DNA of 64,000 nt from positions 52,248,730-52,312,729 of the forward strand of contig CANTUZ010000026.1 in NCBI GenBank assembly GCA_947846985.1, read 5' to 3'. Source of the DNA: Fratercula arctica. Lineage: Eukaryota; Chordata; Aves; Charadriiformes; Alcidae. Under the pieces are notes generated by a model, which did not search any database, had not been told where the DNA came from, and saw only the letters and a list, made by a program, of their open reading frames with translations. A program made the translations under genes and the position numbers. Positions 12,901-24,700 of this stretch are shown one piece after another. Within the stretch, counting starts at the first letter, position 1. Every line of letters begins with the position of its first letter.

Positions 12901-15900
12901 CAATATTTGCTGGCAACTGCCACATCACAACAGCTGAGATTATTTGTTTCCGCTTATGATTAAACAGGAGATATCTGTGGCATCTTTGTGGTAATGAGGA
13001 TGTCACGTGGTGCTTCTGTTATTACATGGAAAAAATGCAAAGTATCATCCTTCATTGGGCTGCTGCAGAGACTTTTCATTCATAACTGTGTGATACTGTG
13101 GAAATAAGGGGAAAGTCTAGGCATGTCTTTCGACACAAATTTCTATACTTGTGGTAATGCTGTTCACACATAATAAGTAACTAGGCTTGGTAGACTTCTT
13201 CCAGAATTATTGTGGGTTTAGGTGCTATTGCTGTGAGTTTGATGTATTTCCTTCAAATTCTCTTTCCATTACACTTCCGGTGAATATTAACGTATTACTC
13301 TTTGAACTCTAGTATTTCCTTAGTCAACCACTCTCTTTCAGAACCAGACCAGAAAGGCTTTTTTCAATTTAATTCCTTTGCAAGCTAATTTCCATGGAGT
13401 TTCATGCACATTCTCAGTACTTAACAGAGGTCTGCACTGTTTTGCAGAGAATGGGAGGTTCTCCAGTTCTAACCACTAATTATGCTGTTTACAAGAATAT
13501 CCACCATCCCAGATGTCAGAAGTGTGGGGTATGCACAAAAACATGAGGGGTGCCTAAATGAGCTAGTATAGACTAAAGACAAACAGCAGTGCGATACTGG
13601 ATTGATGATATGTCCGTGCTGTCAATAAGTGTTACAAAAAAGTTTGACAAATAGATTAAATGTGCCTTGATTTTAAAACAGAGTTTCTGTTATATCAAGT
13701 AGAAGAAGAATCTTTCAAAACAAGGAAGATTTCAACAATCCGTTATCGCCAGATTGATTACCAACTAAAGGATTTCTGTGGATATTTTGCATCTTACTGC
13801 CTGAAATATTAATTAAGTGTATTTACTTAGGGCTTTGCATGGCCCTGACAGCAAATAAAAGTGTTATAGAAGGAAATAATTCAAACTCTATTGATGTGTT
13901 CCCATATTCATATGAGGGTTTCTCTATCATAAAATAGATGCAATTCAATTGCTAACTCTTAAGTATCAGCGGGGTTTTTTAGCAATAAAGCATGAAGAAA
14001 ACATGCAATTTTTTCCTACTAGCTTGATAGTTGATGTCAAAGACATTTCTGAAACATTTTATATTTTTCTGTATATGTATCAATATTTTTAATAAATTAT
14101 GAAAATTCATCAATTATGAAAACTCATCATAAATTTTTCCTTATGTTTGGCTTTTCCATCCCTTGGTTGTGTTCCCAAATGCTCACCAATTGAGTTAGCA
14201 CTTATATACAAGTGAAAAATAGCAACATGCAACTTCATAAATGAAATGCAAAAAATTAAAATGTATTCAAGTAAGCAGCGTTTAACAAGGAGAGTGACCC
14301 CTAAATAATGCTAAATTTTTTTAAACCTTTCTGTTATTTCAGTCTCTCTGGAAGGATCCACTTACGATCTCGAGAATTACATGACCAAGGAAATTTAATA
14401 ATGTTCAAATTCAGATTTCTGTTGTCCTAGTTTAGAATTCTGCTTCACCTACAGGGAAGTTGCCCAATTTTCGAATGTACCATTATGTTTAAAGTAATCC
14501 AGGCCTTAACTCAAAATTTCCAAAGATGGATGCGGCATTCCCTTGCACTTCCTGGGATAAGGCAAATAAATTAGGAAAATCAGGCCAGTCTGAGATTAGG
14601 AATAAAAAAAAAATATTATTATTTTTATTATATTCTTTTTGCCATGCTTTGATCTCTTGGAAAAATGTTTTCCTCTTAGGAAATGGTGGAGATTAGGGGA
14701 TAAATTGATGGGAAGTTTAGTGAAACCCCTTTCCCTCAGGAAAAAAAAAAAAAAAATCAAGATTTTAAACACTGAATTATTTATGCTTTCTCAATATCTC
14801 ATGCATTTCATGCTTGCATCTCATATTCCTTGGGTTTTGATCTCCTTATAATTATATTTATGTTTCCCCTAAAAATTATGACTTTTGTGTACCATTAGAA
14901 AGGATTTTTCATAACTAATAATTTAAAACTGTTAAGCCATAACCTACCACAATTACAGATGGTAAGATTTTGAGAGCTCAAAAGTTGAGCTTTTTAATTA
15001 CATTGGTTTAGCAAAAAGCCAGCTTCTGGAAATGTTTGCTCTTAAAGCAGACAAGTTATTTTAGTTTAAGGAGCTGAGATCCAGTTTTCATTTGTATGAC
15101 TGGGGAATTAATAGGTTTATAGAATAACATTTGAATTCTTCCAGTGTAATTTTATGCTACTATAATTTCTTTGGATGCGAAGTATTTAGAAATCTTAACA
15201 GAAAGGAAGGAATGAGTCCATCATTCTTACATGCTTGCTGACCTGTTAAGCAAATACCTGTACATCTTTACATATATATATATACACACTCATACCCAAA
15301 AGAGTAATGAACTAGTGTCATTTTGAGTTTGCAAACCAGCATATAAATTTTGGTCTGGGGTTTATTACAGCAGACTAAAAAAACTACGTAGGTCGAAGTG
15401 TAGTTTAGATTGGTTGCCTCATTGCCATAGTGAGTGGGCAGTTTAATCCACAATAACCTCAAGTCATAACTGGAACTGCTGTTAAACATTCTGAACTGCC
15501 AGTTTAAATTTTACAAACAAGGAAAATACATACTTGGCTCATACTATAAAGATTCCTTATTTCATTGCAATGGCAAAAAAGTTTATTCTAGGATATGTGG
15601 TTATCATAAAATAGTCACAGTCCTGGATGTCATGGACTCAGAATATTCCAATTCATGACAACCTCTCCCTTATTCTAAACCTTTTATTGCCTAGATAATG
15701 AAAACCATACTGTTGGATATAATTGAAAGAGAAACTAACTTTTTGCTTAAACATTTTAAATGGTTTTCCTCTTCTTTTGTTTTCTCTTTACATCCTGTTT
15801 CTAATTTTTATTGATAGATTTCTATCTGCACAATGAAGACATTGTTCACAGGAAAAAAAAATCCACTTCAAACCCTTGCCTGACTTAGCAGTGCCACTTT

Positions 15901-18081
15901 TCCCTTTGCTGTCATGAGATAAACTAAGAAAGTCACATTATTATGTGCTGATATTTTGGAAAATTTGAGACTACTAGATTACCCAGTTTCTCTCGTATTC
16001 TATTTTGTTAGATGCTTAGTTAATAAACCATTACACCCAAGTTAATGTCCAGCTCTGTAAATTCCACAAATCCTTAATTTTCCTTCTAACACCATCATGA
16101 TTTCAATGAATTTGAGGACTTCATCAGGAGATCTTATTAATCCGTGTGAAAGATTGTGGCTCATTTCCACTGCAGATATGATGTACTCAAACATCTAAAG
16201 TGAGACAGCAAGTACATGAGGCTTATTTGATGCCTGCAGCACTGATTCTGGGACCAGATTTCCTCAGGAGACAGTGAAGGCCAAGAAATAGGAAGGAATA
16301 AGGGGCATAATATTTGGAGATTTTGTTCTCAGGATTCCCAGCAGATTTCTTGGCTAAATGAAATTCCTAATTTTGAATCAAATCATAAGCTTTATGAGCA
16401 TTGTGTCTATTTTGCTTTCATCTTATTGGATAATAACAGTATCTTTCATATGCTCATTTCAAGCCTAAACTAGGCACTAAAACTACAAGAGAACTATGTC
16501 TGAACAAAGAGACTAGGATTAGGCTTATTTACTTTACTATTTATGGTAGGTTATTATACAGGATATCTGAAAATACGTTGGCTTTGTCCTTTAGCAGTTG
16601 AACTAACTTAATCATTTTTTTCTATATTGGGATGTAGGGTAAGGTACTGTAGGGTAAGGTTCTGAGCCTATTTATGATAAGAATGAAGCCGAGTTCTTGT
16701 CTCAAAAGTAACTCTGTAAAAAGTGGTAATTTCTTTAATGAACCACATTCATTACTGAATCACAAGAAAGTGATTTCTTAATCACTTTCATTCTGCATAA
16801 AATATGCTAATTAACAATAAAATACATACCTTTATGTTTGTCAGCACAGAGGGGTCTCTGTCAGATCTGAGTGACTTTCATACTGAAGAGAGTCCTAAAT
16901 TCAGTGTTCACTGACATGAGTCTATTCCATGGTCTTAAAGTTATGACTCAGATGTACAGCATAACTGTGAAAGCACCCCTGATGCTGTCGGGCAGGGAAG
17001 TAGTGAAGCAGGAACAGAAGCTGAAATGGGAACTATGAACTAGTGCTGAGAAGACTGAAGTCAGAATCAAGAATGAGGATTTAGGCATAAGCAAGTGCTG
17101 AAGCAAGCAAAGTCAGAACTGGGCCAAGAACTTCACACAGATGAAACAGTCTCCAGACCCTTGAGTGGATCACATTGCCTGGGACCAGGGAGGAAGGTTG
17201 GTCACCCACACATATGCTGGTAACCCCCTTTGAGGCAGTGCGGCATTGCAACCAGCTCCAACCCTGCTCCAGCTGTGTGTGTTCCTGTCGTCTCTGTCCA
17301 TCCTGCGCTAATGTCTTGGTAACTTAGATCATCTCAAAAGCTAGTAGATACCTGTCTCTCTGGCCTAGGTTGCTTCCGCATGGAAGAAGAACAGGAGGAA
17401 GCAAGGAAATTCTTGTCCCTTTGTGAGAAACAGTGAAGGTGGTGTCTTTCATCATGGTCACTGGTAATCTGTGGCTGACTCCCATTGAGGCAGTGCAATG
17501 GTATGCTCTAATGTTTTGTAAAAATAATGAACTAATTAAATCCAGTGATACAGTAAATCATCCAGTGGGGCAAATGGCTCCTGGAGAAGCTCAATGCCGA
17601 ATGGCTAGATTGCTTCTTATAACTGAACCTGCTCAGTTAAGTCTTGCATTTCTCTGAACTACAAAGCCTTGCATAGCTAGATATGCCTGTAAACTTTGTA
17701 GAGGTTAAGTAAATTTAACTGAGGATCACTGCAGCTGAAGGTTAATTAGCAGCCCTACTGAGAGTAGAATAGACCTCATCTCACCTTCCCATCGAGGGTT
17801 CAACAATGCTCAAAAACAAAAAAATAAAAGTACAATTTTTCCCTTATTTGTCAGGAAAATTAACAGACTATAAATCAGAATATGTGGAAAGAAAGATTAA
17901 GTTGCAGAGAAGATTTTTTATAAGGTTGACATTATTCAAGAAATCAGTCTGCTAAGTTAGAAAATTTTGTGGTTATTTCATAGATGAATTGCTATATTGG
18001 CTCTTATGTTGTACTTGCTGGAACAAATTCTGTTAATTAATCTATTTTTATCTCAGAGAGATGCCTCAGATGTTTAAAACT

Positions 18082-18083
<2 letters not shown>
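9932..18083. other. Long AT-rich gene-free stretch
   Basis: About 8 kb without a recognisable gene or interspersed repeat. Small structures: a 17-bp unit repeated twice, 16/17 identical, at 14095-14128; a 15-bp unit (TGTAGGGTAAGGTAC-like) repeated twice at 16633-16662; a 10-bp hairpin with a 4-base loop at 16666-16689; an (AT)n core near 15272-15284. Open frames are under 85 codons and unstructured. Confidence 0.65.

Positions 18084-18127
<44 letters not shown>
18084..18127. repeat. T44 homopolymer
   Basis: Uninterrupted run of 44 T, the longest homopolymer in the window. On the minus strand it would be a long poly(A), as at the end of a recent retroposition, but the adjoining sequence (18128 onward, read on the minus strand) is not a recognisable gene copy or SINE. 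Length may be affected by sequencing slippage. Confidence 0.9.
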
Positions 18128-18133
<6 letters not shown>

Positions 18134-19675
18134 CCACCTTTTCTGTAGGAGGTTCAAAGCTTATCTCCTGGATATGAAAATCTAACTAGCAGCACAGACT
18201 GTAAATTTGGAGTTAAGAATTTGACCAATAGGTTGTGAACAAGCATTGCATTGTATGATGTCCCAAAAGAGACAAGAAAGAAAATTTAAGAAAACAAAAC
18301 CCTAGAAAAAATTTATTGGAAAGTTTTGGGTAACTAGGTGAGCTGTGGGAACTATGGTAATTCCCACAGAGGCTGATAAACAACTGTCTGCATGAAAGAA
18401 CCAGATGTAAATCTTGATTAAATAATTTAGATATATTATTAATTTTCTTCAAAAATATATATAAGCTAATTATTTAGCTAATCTATAGTAAAGAATGTTA
18501 TTTTTAATTGTTTATGTAATTGGCAGCCTGGAAAACAGTAGTAGTTGAAGTGTCCTACACATGAATTCCACAAGGGAAAGGATATTTCATTTGTATGTCT
18601 TGAAATCTTTAACATGTGAGACTATCGTTGTGAGACCACAGACAATTTACCATCGTTAGAAAGATTTCTTTCTGTGCTGAAGTCTTGATGATACTTTTCA
18701 ACACAGTTCATTGTAAGTAGAATGATACCTCAAATATACATTCACTAAAGAGTCTTTGGAGGCTGTATTAAAGAGATGAAAGCCTGGGCAGCAAGGGAGT
18801 AGTAGTGTTTAATAAGTAAAGAAGCAGAACAATATCTTAATATATTCAGAATAAACAAAACCAAGCATTGTAGCGCACACAAAAGCCAAATGTAAATAAA
18901 CTTGTTTCACACTACATAGCTATCTGAAGGCATTTCCCTCCCGATTAATGAGAAACAGATTAATAACTGTCAACAAAGCACCAATTTTCCATATCTGCTG
19001 CTTCAACTTCTGCTCTTTTACTATATATTAGTTGTGATTTTTCTAATGTATTTCTCAATATGTGTAAGCGTCTCTCCAAATGAGCCATAGCATCAGTTAC
19101 AAGGGTCCCATAGGGCATACTTCACAGAAGAACAGAGACCCTTTCAGGCTGAAAAGACGCAGAAATTTTTAGGCTACTAGTGTACTGAAGCACTAAACTT
19201 TGGTTTCTACGGAATGGCATACAGAATGGCAGAGTATTTAATCTGACAAGCTCCTTATCATTGCAAATTAAAGAACAGGCATGTCCACAATTTTTCTTGA
19301 TCTCTTTCTGAACTATTCTCTTGTTTCTTAGGTTTTGGCCATTTCTGTTAATGCTGTTACAGAAGCTGGAAGATGTTTCAGGCTGAGGAGGGGGGAGGAG
19401 TGAGGAAGCACATTCCACTGATTTTAACCATGAGAACTCCTTTCTCTTCCTTCAGTTCCTCAGTTTATTAACTGCACATTTTCCAGCTTTTGTTCTAAAC
19501 GAGACACTGTTCTGCCTATTAATGTTCAGAAACGGTGGATGGGTTAATTTACAAGCACATGCAAGACCACCTAAAACACAATATTCACCCCACATACTTT
19601 CTGCCATGTTAGCAGCCAAGAATGAATAAGGTAGCAGTTCTTCCAGCTTCATGGGATTTGGGTGATATAATCAGT
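18128..19675. other. Non-coding DNA, nothing recognised
   Basis: AT-rich single-copy sequence up to the LTR. Short open frames on the minus strand (19122-19418, 19452-19652) show no domain. Confidence 0.65.
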
Positions 19676-20034
19676 TGTATTGGGTTTATGTGGCAAGGTT
19701 TTGGGAGTGGTGATCTACAGGAATGGCTTCTGTGAGAAGATGCCAGAAGCTTCCCCCATGTCTGAAACAGCCAATGCCAGCTCTCTCCAAGATGGGCCTG
19801 CCACTGGCCAAGGCTGAGCCCATCAACGAGGTGGGTAACAATCTTTAAGAATGGGTAAAAACTGCTGCACAACTGCAGCCGGCAGAGGAGTGAGAATATG
19901 TGAGAGAAACAACTCTGTGGACACCAAGGTCAGTGAAGAAGGAGGGAGAGGAGGTGCCCTCGCAGCTTGTGGTGAAGACCATGGTGAGGCAGGCAGTCCT
20001 CCTGCAGCCCATGGAGGTCCATGGTGGAGCAGAT

Positions 20035-20320
20035 ATCCAGCCTGAAGCCTGTGGACGACCCCACACTGGAGAAGATGGACATGCCCTGAAGGGGACCATG
20101 ACCCCATGGAAAGTCTGTGCTGGAGCAGGGTCCTGGCAGGACCTGTCACCCCGTGGAGAGAAGCCCATGCTGGAGCAGTCCGTTCCTGAAGGACTGAACC
20201 CCATGGAAAGGACACACACTGGAGCAGTTCATGAACTGCAACCTGTGGGAAGGACCCACATTGGAGAAGTTCATGAAGGACTGCCTCCCATGAGTGTGAC
20301 CCCACGCTGGAGCAGGGGAA
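20035..20320 (+). repeat. Internal diverged tandem repeats of the LTR
   Basis: Phrases of the form 'CC(A/C)CACTGGAGAAG/CTGGAGCAG ... GTTC(A/C)TGAA(G/C) ... CCC(A/T)(T/G)GGAAAGGA' recur about every 40-50 bases. At least four diverged copies are visible. The repeats give long spurious open frames on both strands. Copy number probably varies between members of the family. Confidence 0.6.
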
Positions 20321-20525
20321 GAGTGTGAGCAGGAAGGAGTGGCAGAGACAAGGTGTGATGAACTGACTGCAACCCCCACTCCTCGTTCCCCTGCACTGCT
20401 CAGGCAGAGGAGGTGGAAGAGCTGGGAGTGAAAATGAATCTGGGTAGAAGCAGAGTGATGATGGGGAAAGGTGTTTTAAGATTTGGGTTTTATTTCTCAT
20501 TATCCTACTCTGACTTTTGATTGGC

Positions 20526-20531
20526 AATAAA
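20526..20531 (+). promoter_or_regulatory. Polyadenylation signal AATAAA in the LTR
   Basis: Canonical AATAAA within 'GGCAATAAATTAAATTAATT', in the position expected before the cleavage site of this LTR family. It sets the plus-strand sense of the element. Confidence 0.75.
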
Positions 20532-20716
20532 TTAAATTAATTTCCCTAAGTGGAGTGTGTTTCACCTGTGACACTAATTAGCGACACTAATCTTCCTGTC
20601 CTTATCTTGAACCCTGAACCTTTCATCATATTTTCTCTCCCCTTTCCAGTTGAGGAGGGGAAGTGATAGAGCAGCCTGGAAGGCACCTGGTGGCTAGCTG
20701 AGATAAACACACCACA

Positions 20717-22226
20717 TCTGTAGATGGCCATTTAATCCAAGTCTGTCTGTGATGGGATGAGATTGGATGCAGCAAATAGGTCATCATGCTAAACATAGCT
20801 TTGAAACTTCCCAAGACGGTTCCTCATTATGGCATAAACTTAGCCTTTCACACTACATTTCAGAGCAGATGCTTGTTCATATCCTGTCGCTCTGTAGTAC
20901 AACATAGCAGTTTTATTGCCAAGCGGGATCTTCAAAGTCTTCAAGCAAAATGAAAGCAAGTTAGGCATTATTGCTCCCCTTAAAGAAACATTTTGACTGA
21001 AGGTGTAAATAACCAACCATATTTAATCAATGCAGATTAGACTCTAAGAAACGTTACAGGTATTGGTGTGTAGTAGAGGATGATTTTGAATATTGATGTC
21101 TGCTATAGAGCACTTGAAAAAGGAAGCAGGGATGTAAGGAAGAAAATAGGTATGGTCATAACAAGAAAACTACTCTGATAAACAATACTCAAGTTGTAAA
21201 CATATAAATATTCTGCAAAAGTAATAATGTGGAAAAGCCTTTCCTCCATTTTACTGCTGTATCCTATGGCAAACACGAAAGTGAAAATGCTCTATAAATT
21301 GTCATTTTACCAGCTTCCTTTGAACAACACCGCATAAAACTTAGCTTTGCTTCGATGTCATTTGCATTAAATTTTCATGAAGGTAATTCACTTCATGTTG
21401 CATTCTGCTTTGGGATAATAGTCCCTCCCCACCCCCACCCCCCTCTGTTTTACAGGCCTAACAAGTATTTGTTTACCAGCATCATATTTTCTGAATTGCT
21501 TCCAAACTTCAAGTTCTTTTTGCCTCAACCACAGGAGAGTCTTCTTAGGAGCTTGACACTGAATATCCAGAGATTATTAATTGTACTCAGACCAACATTT
21601 AGTGTAAGGCTACTATAGGATTACCATGTGGAATTTCCCATACTTAAATTATGTTGAAATATCCAATTAGTGTATTGTAGGCAGGCACGAATTTCATTGT
21701 AGTTAAACATTTGCTGACAAGCTGGCCTTTCAGTTAAGCTCTGTGCATTGAGAGAAGAAATTTGATCTCATCTGGCTTTCTTTCGAGAAAATTCTCAAAA
21801 TGTTTTCCCATTAGATCCACTCCCTCTCTAAGTAGCCTTTATGTGCAAACAAGAAGAATCTTTTATACGCTCCAATCTTATCGTTTGCAAGAACCACATT
21901 TGAAAAGAATGTGTATTATTGGCATTCACCATTCAAAGCAAGAAACTCTTGAAAGCAAAATGGAAGATGTGGTTCAAATTGAATACATACATATTTCTAA
22001 ATGAAGGTTATATGATGGTATTATGCTAAATTAAGTCTTGGGGGAATAACACTACAACACATTTTCCTTTTTTCGATCATATATTAAATATTTTAATATC
22101 TGAATTATAAATATTTTACCATCTATACAATTTAAGTCTGAGTGTTTTCCTGAGCAAGGTTTGTCGTGTAAAATTAAACGAGAGCTGCAGCACTTTTCTC
22201 TGTTTTCTTTAGGTAATATTCCCAAA

Positions 22227-22230
<4 letters not shown>
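20717..22230. other. Non-coding DNA with a C-run tract
   Basis: No gene recognised. It holds the C-rich quadruplex-type motif at 21423-21443. Two open frames at 21355-21618 and 21762-22004 (87 and 80 codons, plus) have no domain. Confidence 0.65.
21423..21443 (-). other. G-quadruplex motif on the minus strand (i-motif on plus)
   Basis: Four C-runs of 3, 4, 5 and 6 bases are separated by single bases (T, A, A). On the minus strand this reads G6-T-G5-T-G4-A-G3, which satisfies the canonical quadruplex pattern with 1-base loops, the most stable loop class. It lies in otherwise AT-rich DNA with no gene beside it. Confidence 0.8.

Positions 22231-22262
<32 letters not shown>
22231..22262. repeat. 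T32 homopolymer
   Basis: Uninterrupted run of 32 T. No retroposed gene is recognisable next to it on either strand. Confidence 0.9.
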
Positions 22263-22265
<3 letters not shown>

Positions 22266-22531
22266 GAGGCTGATCATCAGGAAAGTAGTTATATTCTTGC
22301 TTTGTAATTTAAGCTGCCAAATATTGATTAGACAGCAAGACATATTTCACAGTTGATATTTTCTCTTTGTTACATCACTGTAAGCAACTATCTCAAACAC
22401 ATTTATACCGTGAAAAGTCTAACCCTGTGGTTGGCATGGTTTTTCAACATTGTTAATTGGAATGCATTTCTTTAAATTATTAAATAAAGATGGACTTTGG
22501 GCCAGAATAATTCAGTATAATAGCTTCTCAG

Positions 22532-22637
22532 TGAAGACATTGGGGAAAAGTCTGTCCAGTGGATGTAAGCAAGTCAATAGAGTGAAATCTCTCCTGAAGT
22601 CTGGGGTTCGAGAAACAACCAAAGAGCAACACCTCAG
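22532..22637 (+). other. Speculative exon ending in a consensus 5' splice site
   Basis: CAG|GTAAGT at 22635-22643 is a full consensus donor, and CTTCTCAG at 22524-22531 could serve as an acceptor, giving a 106-base segment. An open frame (22450-22641) covers it without a stop but shows no domain. The pyrimidine tract before the acceptor is weak. Such sites occur by chance in tens of kilobases, so this is only a candidate exon of a long non-coding RNA or an unknown gene. Confidence 0.12.
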
Positions 22638-22786
22638 GTAAGTCAGTGTTCTTCATCTTCAATTTTATTTTCAAAGAAAATGGAAATATTTTTTACTGAT
22701 ATAAATTTTCTCTCATGTCTTGTTTAGCCTGGAAACTATATAAATCAATGGATTTGGCTTATTTTAATAATTAATTTATGAATATA

Positions 22787-23266
22787 TGTCATGGTTTAAC
22801 CGCAGTCAGCAGCTAGGACAACACAGCTGCTCGTTCACATGCCACTCCCCACCCTTTTACCCCTACAAGGGGGAAAGAGGAAAAAAAAAAGTGGGGGGAA
22901 GAGAGGAAAAAATCTCATGGGTTGAGATAAAGACAGTTTAACAGAAACAGTAGCAGTAAAGAAATAACAATAGTTGTAGTGACATGGGTCACTCTCACTG
23001 CCTGGTGAATTGGCACCGTCCAGAGTCATGATTGCCAATTTCTGCCACCGGCTAACCCCCATGTATATACTGAGCATGGCATCTATGGTATGGAATATTT
23101 CATTGACCATTGCATCGTCTGTCTATGCTTCTATGGGAAGCTGAAAATGTCCTTGGATAGTGTAAACATCACTTAGCAACAAGTAAGACCAACGTGTATT
23201 ATTGACATTCCTTTCACAGCAATCACTAGAAACAAAATTAACTCTTTCCCATCCAAAACCAGGACA
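22787..23266 (-). mobile_element. Solo LTR, avian ERV family (TGTCCTGG-type), 480 bp
   Basis: Read on the minus strand it begins TGTCCTGGTTTTGGATGGG (from 23266) and ends GGTTAAACCATGACA (at 22787), giving TGT...ACA ends. Flanking 5-bp copies are ATATA (22782-22786) and ATGTA (23267-23271), 4 of 5 matching. A TATA-like box (GTATATAC at 23063-23070) lies before the expected start region, and 'GTTAAACTGTCTTTATCTCAACCCATGAG', typical of this family, occupies 22916-22944 on the minus strand. No internal retroviral sequence is present. The minus-strand sense is based on my memory of the family; the ends and duplication are seen directly. The open frame 22835-23110 is incidental. Confidence 0.85.
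23063..23070 (-). promoter_or_regulatory. TATA-like box of the LTR
   Basis: GTATATAC followed on the minus strand by ATGGGGG matches the position of the TATA box ('CAGTATATAAAC' context) in this avian LTR family. The seventh and eighth bases differ from TATAAA, so promoter activity may be reduced. Confidence 0.45.
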
Positions 23267-23571
23267 ATGTAACAGGATGCTCGTAGCTTGTGAATGTGTG
23301 TGCTTCAACAGACTGTGTCCTTGGTAGAAAATGTTATATTTATGAACATGAATAGGTTTTATCAGGTGTCCTTATGTTCACTAAATCTAACATAATACAA
23401 GAATTTATTATTTAATTTTTACTTTTTAAAATAGAGCTCAATATTGCAGGTCCCTTATTTTATATTCTTCTTTTATGACATAGTTTTACTCTAGCTCTGT
23501 TCTTGGCTCTCTGGGATATTGTAGACAAATTTCAGTTCTTGCCTTTTCTGTTGCTGATTAGAGGTGGTAGA
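23267..23571. other. Non-coding DNA, nothing recognised
   Basis: About 300 bases between the LTR and the T/C tract with no gene or repeat recognised. Confidence 0.6.
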
Positions 23572-23627
23572 TTTTTTCTTTTTTTTTTTCTTTTTTTTTT
23601 CTTTTTTTTTTTTCTTTTTTTTTTTCC
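23572..23627. repeat. (CT11)n pyrimidine tract, ~12-bp period
   Basis: Single C residues at 23578, 23590, 23601, 23614 and 23626 interrupt long T-runs at spacings of 11-13 bases. It is a low-complexity polypyrimidine tract. On the minus strand it gives a lysine-rich open frame (23532-23759) that is not a gene. Confidence 0.85.
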
Positions 23628-24640
23628 ATTTTTCAGTGAATGAGAATATTGAATTAGCCTAGTCTCCAAATGTATGGAACAAATCCTTTGTTTGGTACAT
23701 GTTATTTCATCTGTAGTCAGATTTAAATCAGGTTTGAGGTTAAATACAGAAAGCTGCACAGTAACAGATTTAGATTTTGGTTCCTGCTAACTCCAACACA
23801 TGTCAATGGCAGCAGAATATAATGGGTAATGACCTTTTTGCAAGTCATTCTCCTCCCTAGAGAATTAACGTGCAAGTATGGCCACTGCTAGGAGAGATAT
23901 TAGACATAATCCTTTGCATTTAATTGTGAGTTTATTTTATTCCTAAGTTTTTGTTGTTAACAAATTGTCAGCCTTAGCAAAAGCACAATTTTTTTATTAC
24001 GTGGAGTTGATATTAAATTGCCCGTGTTGTTTATAGTTTTATATGCTGGTGTAGGGAAAAGAGAAATTGCATATTTTTAAAGATTTTCCTTATTCTCAGA
24101 CACATTATTGCTAGTCTTATTGACCTTAAGTAACTAGGAGAAGAGGTGGGCACAATATTGCTGTTTCGTACTTCTCATTCTGAGGATAGTGGTCTTTTGT
24201 TTTGGAGGAAATTGCCTTAGTTTATATTTTATTGATTACTCAGGATGATTACTCGGGATGAATGCTGCAGCAGCACCCACTTACGCTACCTATTGTCAGT
24301 GAGCTCCGAGCTTTTCACTGTTGCTTTATGGTTGCTTCAGTATGGGTTCATGTTCCAGCGATGTCAAAGTCCAGTACAGTTAGTGAGTGCAAACTGGTGT
24401 GGTTATGAATCCTCGTGTTTATGAGACCTCTGTCTCTGAGCACTGTGAATTTTGCAAAGTCCCAATTCGGTTTCTTCTTTACTCAAAATAAGTTAAATAC
24501 AAACAGAAAGGTGAGAAATAGAGACCCAGACTAAGCAACCTCTCTGGCTCCAGTAGATGGATAACATGAAACTCTATAGTAACTTAGATCTTCATAATTG
24601 TTTAAGGTTTTATTTTCAAGGAATGCTTTGGGTGTAGGGA

Positions 24641-24700
24641 AGAACTATTATACCCATTTTATAGGCAGACAGCTGAGATTCAGAGGGCCAAATCTGTGAG
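24641..24700 (+). mobile_element. MIR-like SINE fragment
   Basis: 'ACTATTATACCCATTTTATAG', 'CAGCTGAGATTCAGAGGG' and 'GTGAGAGG' follow the order of the central and 3' part of the ancient MIR SINE (TTATCCCCATTTTACAG ... AAACTGAGGC(A/T)CAGAGAGG). The match is short and diverged, as expected for a family that stopped moving long before birds arose. The call is by eye. Confidence 0.45.

Larger units (their letters stand above)
19676..20716 (+). mobile_element. Solo LTR, avian ERV-L-like family, 1041 bp
   Basis: The element runs from TGTATTGGGTTTATGTGGC to CACACCACA, so it has the TG...CA (TGT...ACA) ends of a retroviral LTR. It is flanked by 5-bp duplications TCAGT (19671-19675) and TCTGT (20717-20721), which match at 4 of 5 bases. 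An AATAAA polyadenylation signal lies at 20526-20531 on the plus strand, which fixes the orientation. The middle (about 19980-20330) is built of diverged short repeats around 'CTGGAGCAG' and 'CCCATGGAA', as is usual in this family. No gag, pol or env sequence flanks it, so it is a solo LTR left after recombination between two LTRs. The 234-codon minus and 142-codon plus open frames inside it are by-products of the repeated GC-rich middle. The family assignment rests on my recognition of the sequence; the ends and duplication are seen directly. Confidence 0.87.

Noticed and set aside
16666..16689. 10-bp hairpin GAAAGTGATT / AATCACTTTC
   Set aside because: Short and AT-rich; expected by chance a few times in 64 kb.
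19823..20527. 234-codon minus-strand frame (and the 142-codon plus frame 19900-20328)
   Set aside because: They lie wholly inside the LTR at 19676-20716 and arise from its GC-rich repeated middle; no protein domain and no independent promoter.
23532..23759. Lysine-rich minus-strand frame
   Set aside because: Caused by the (CT11)n tract.
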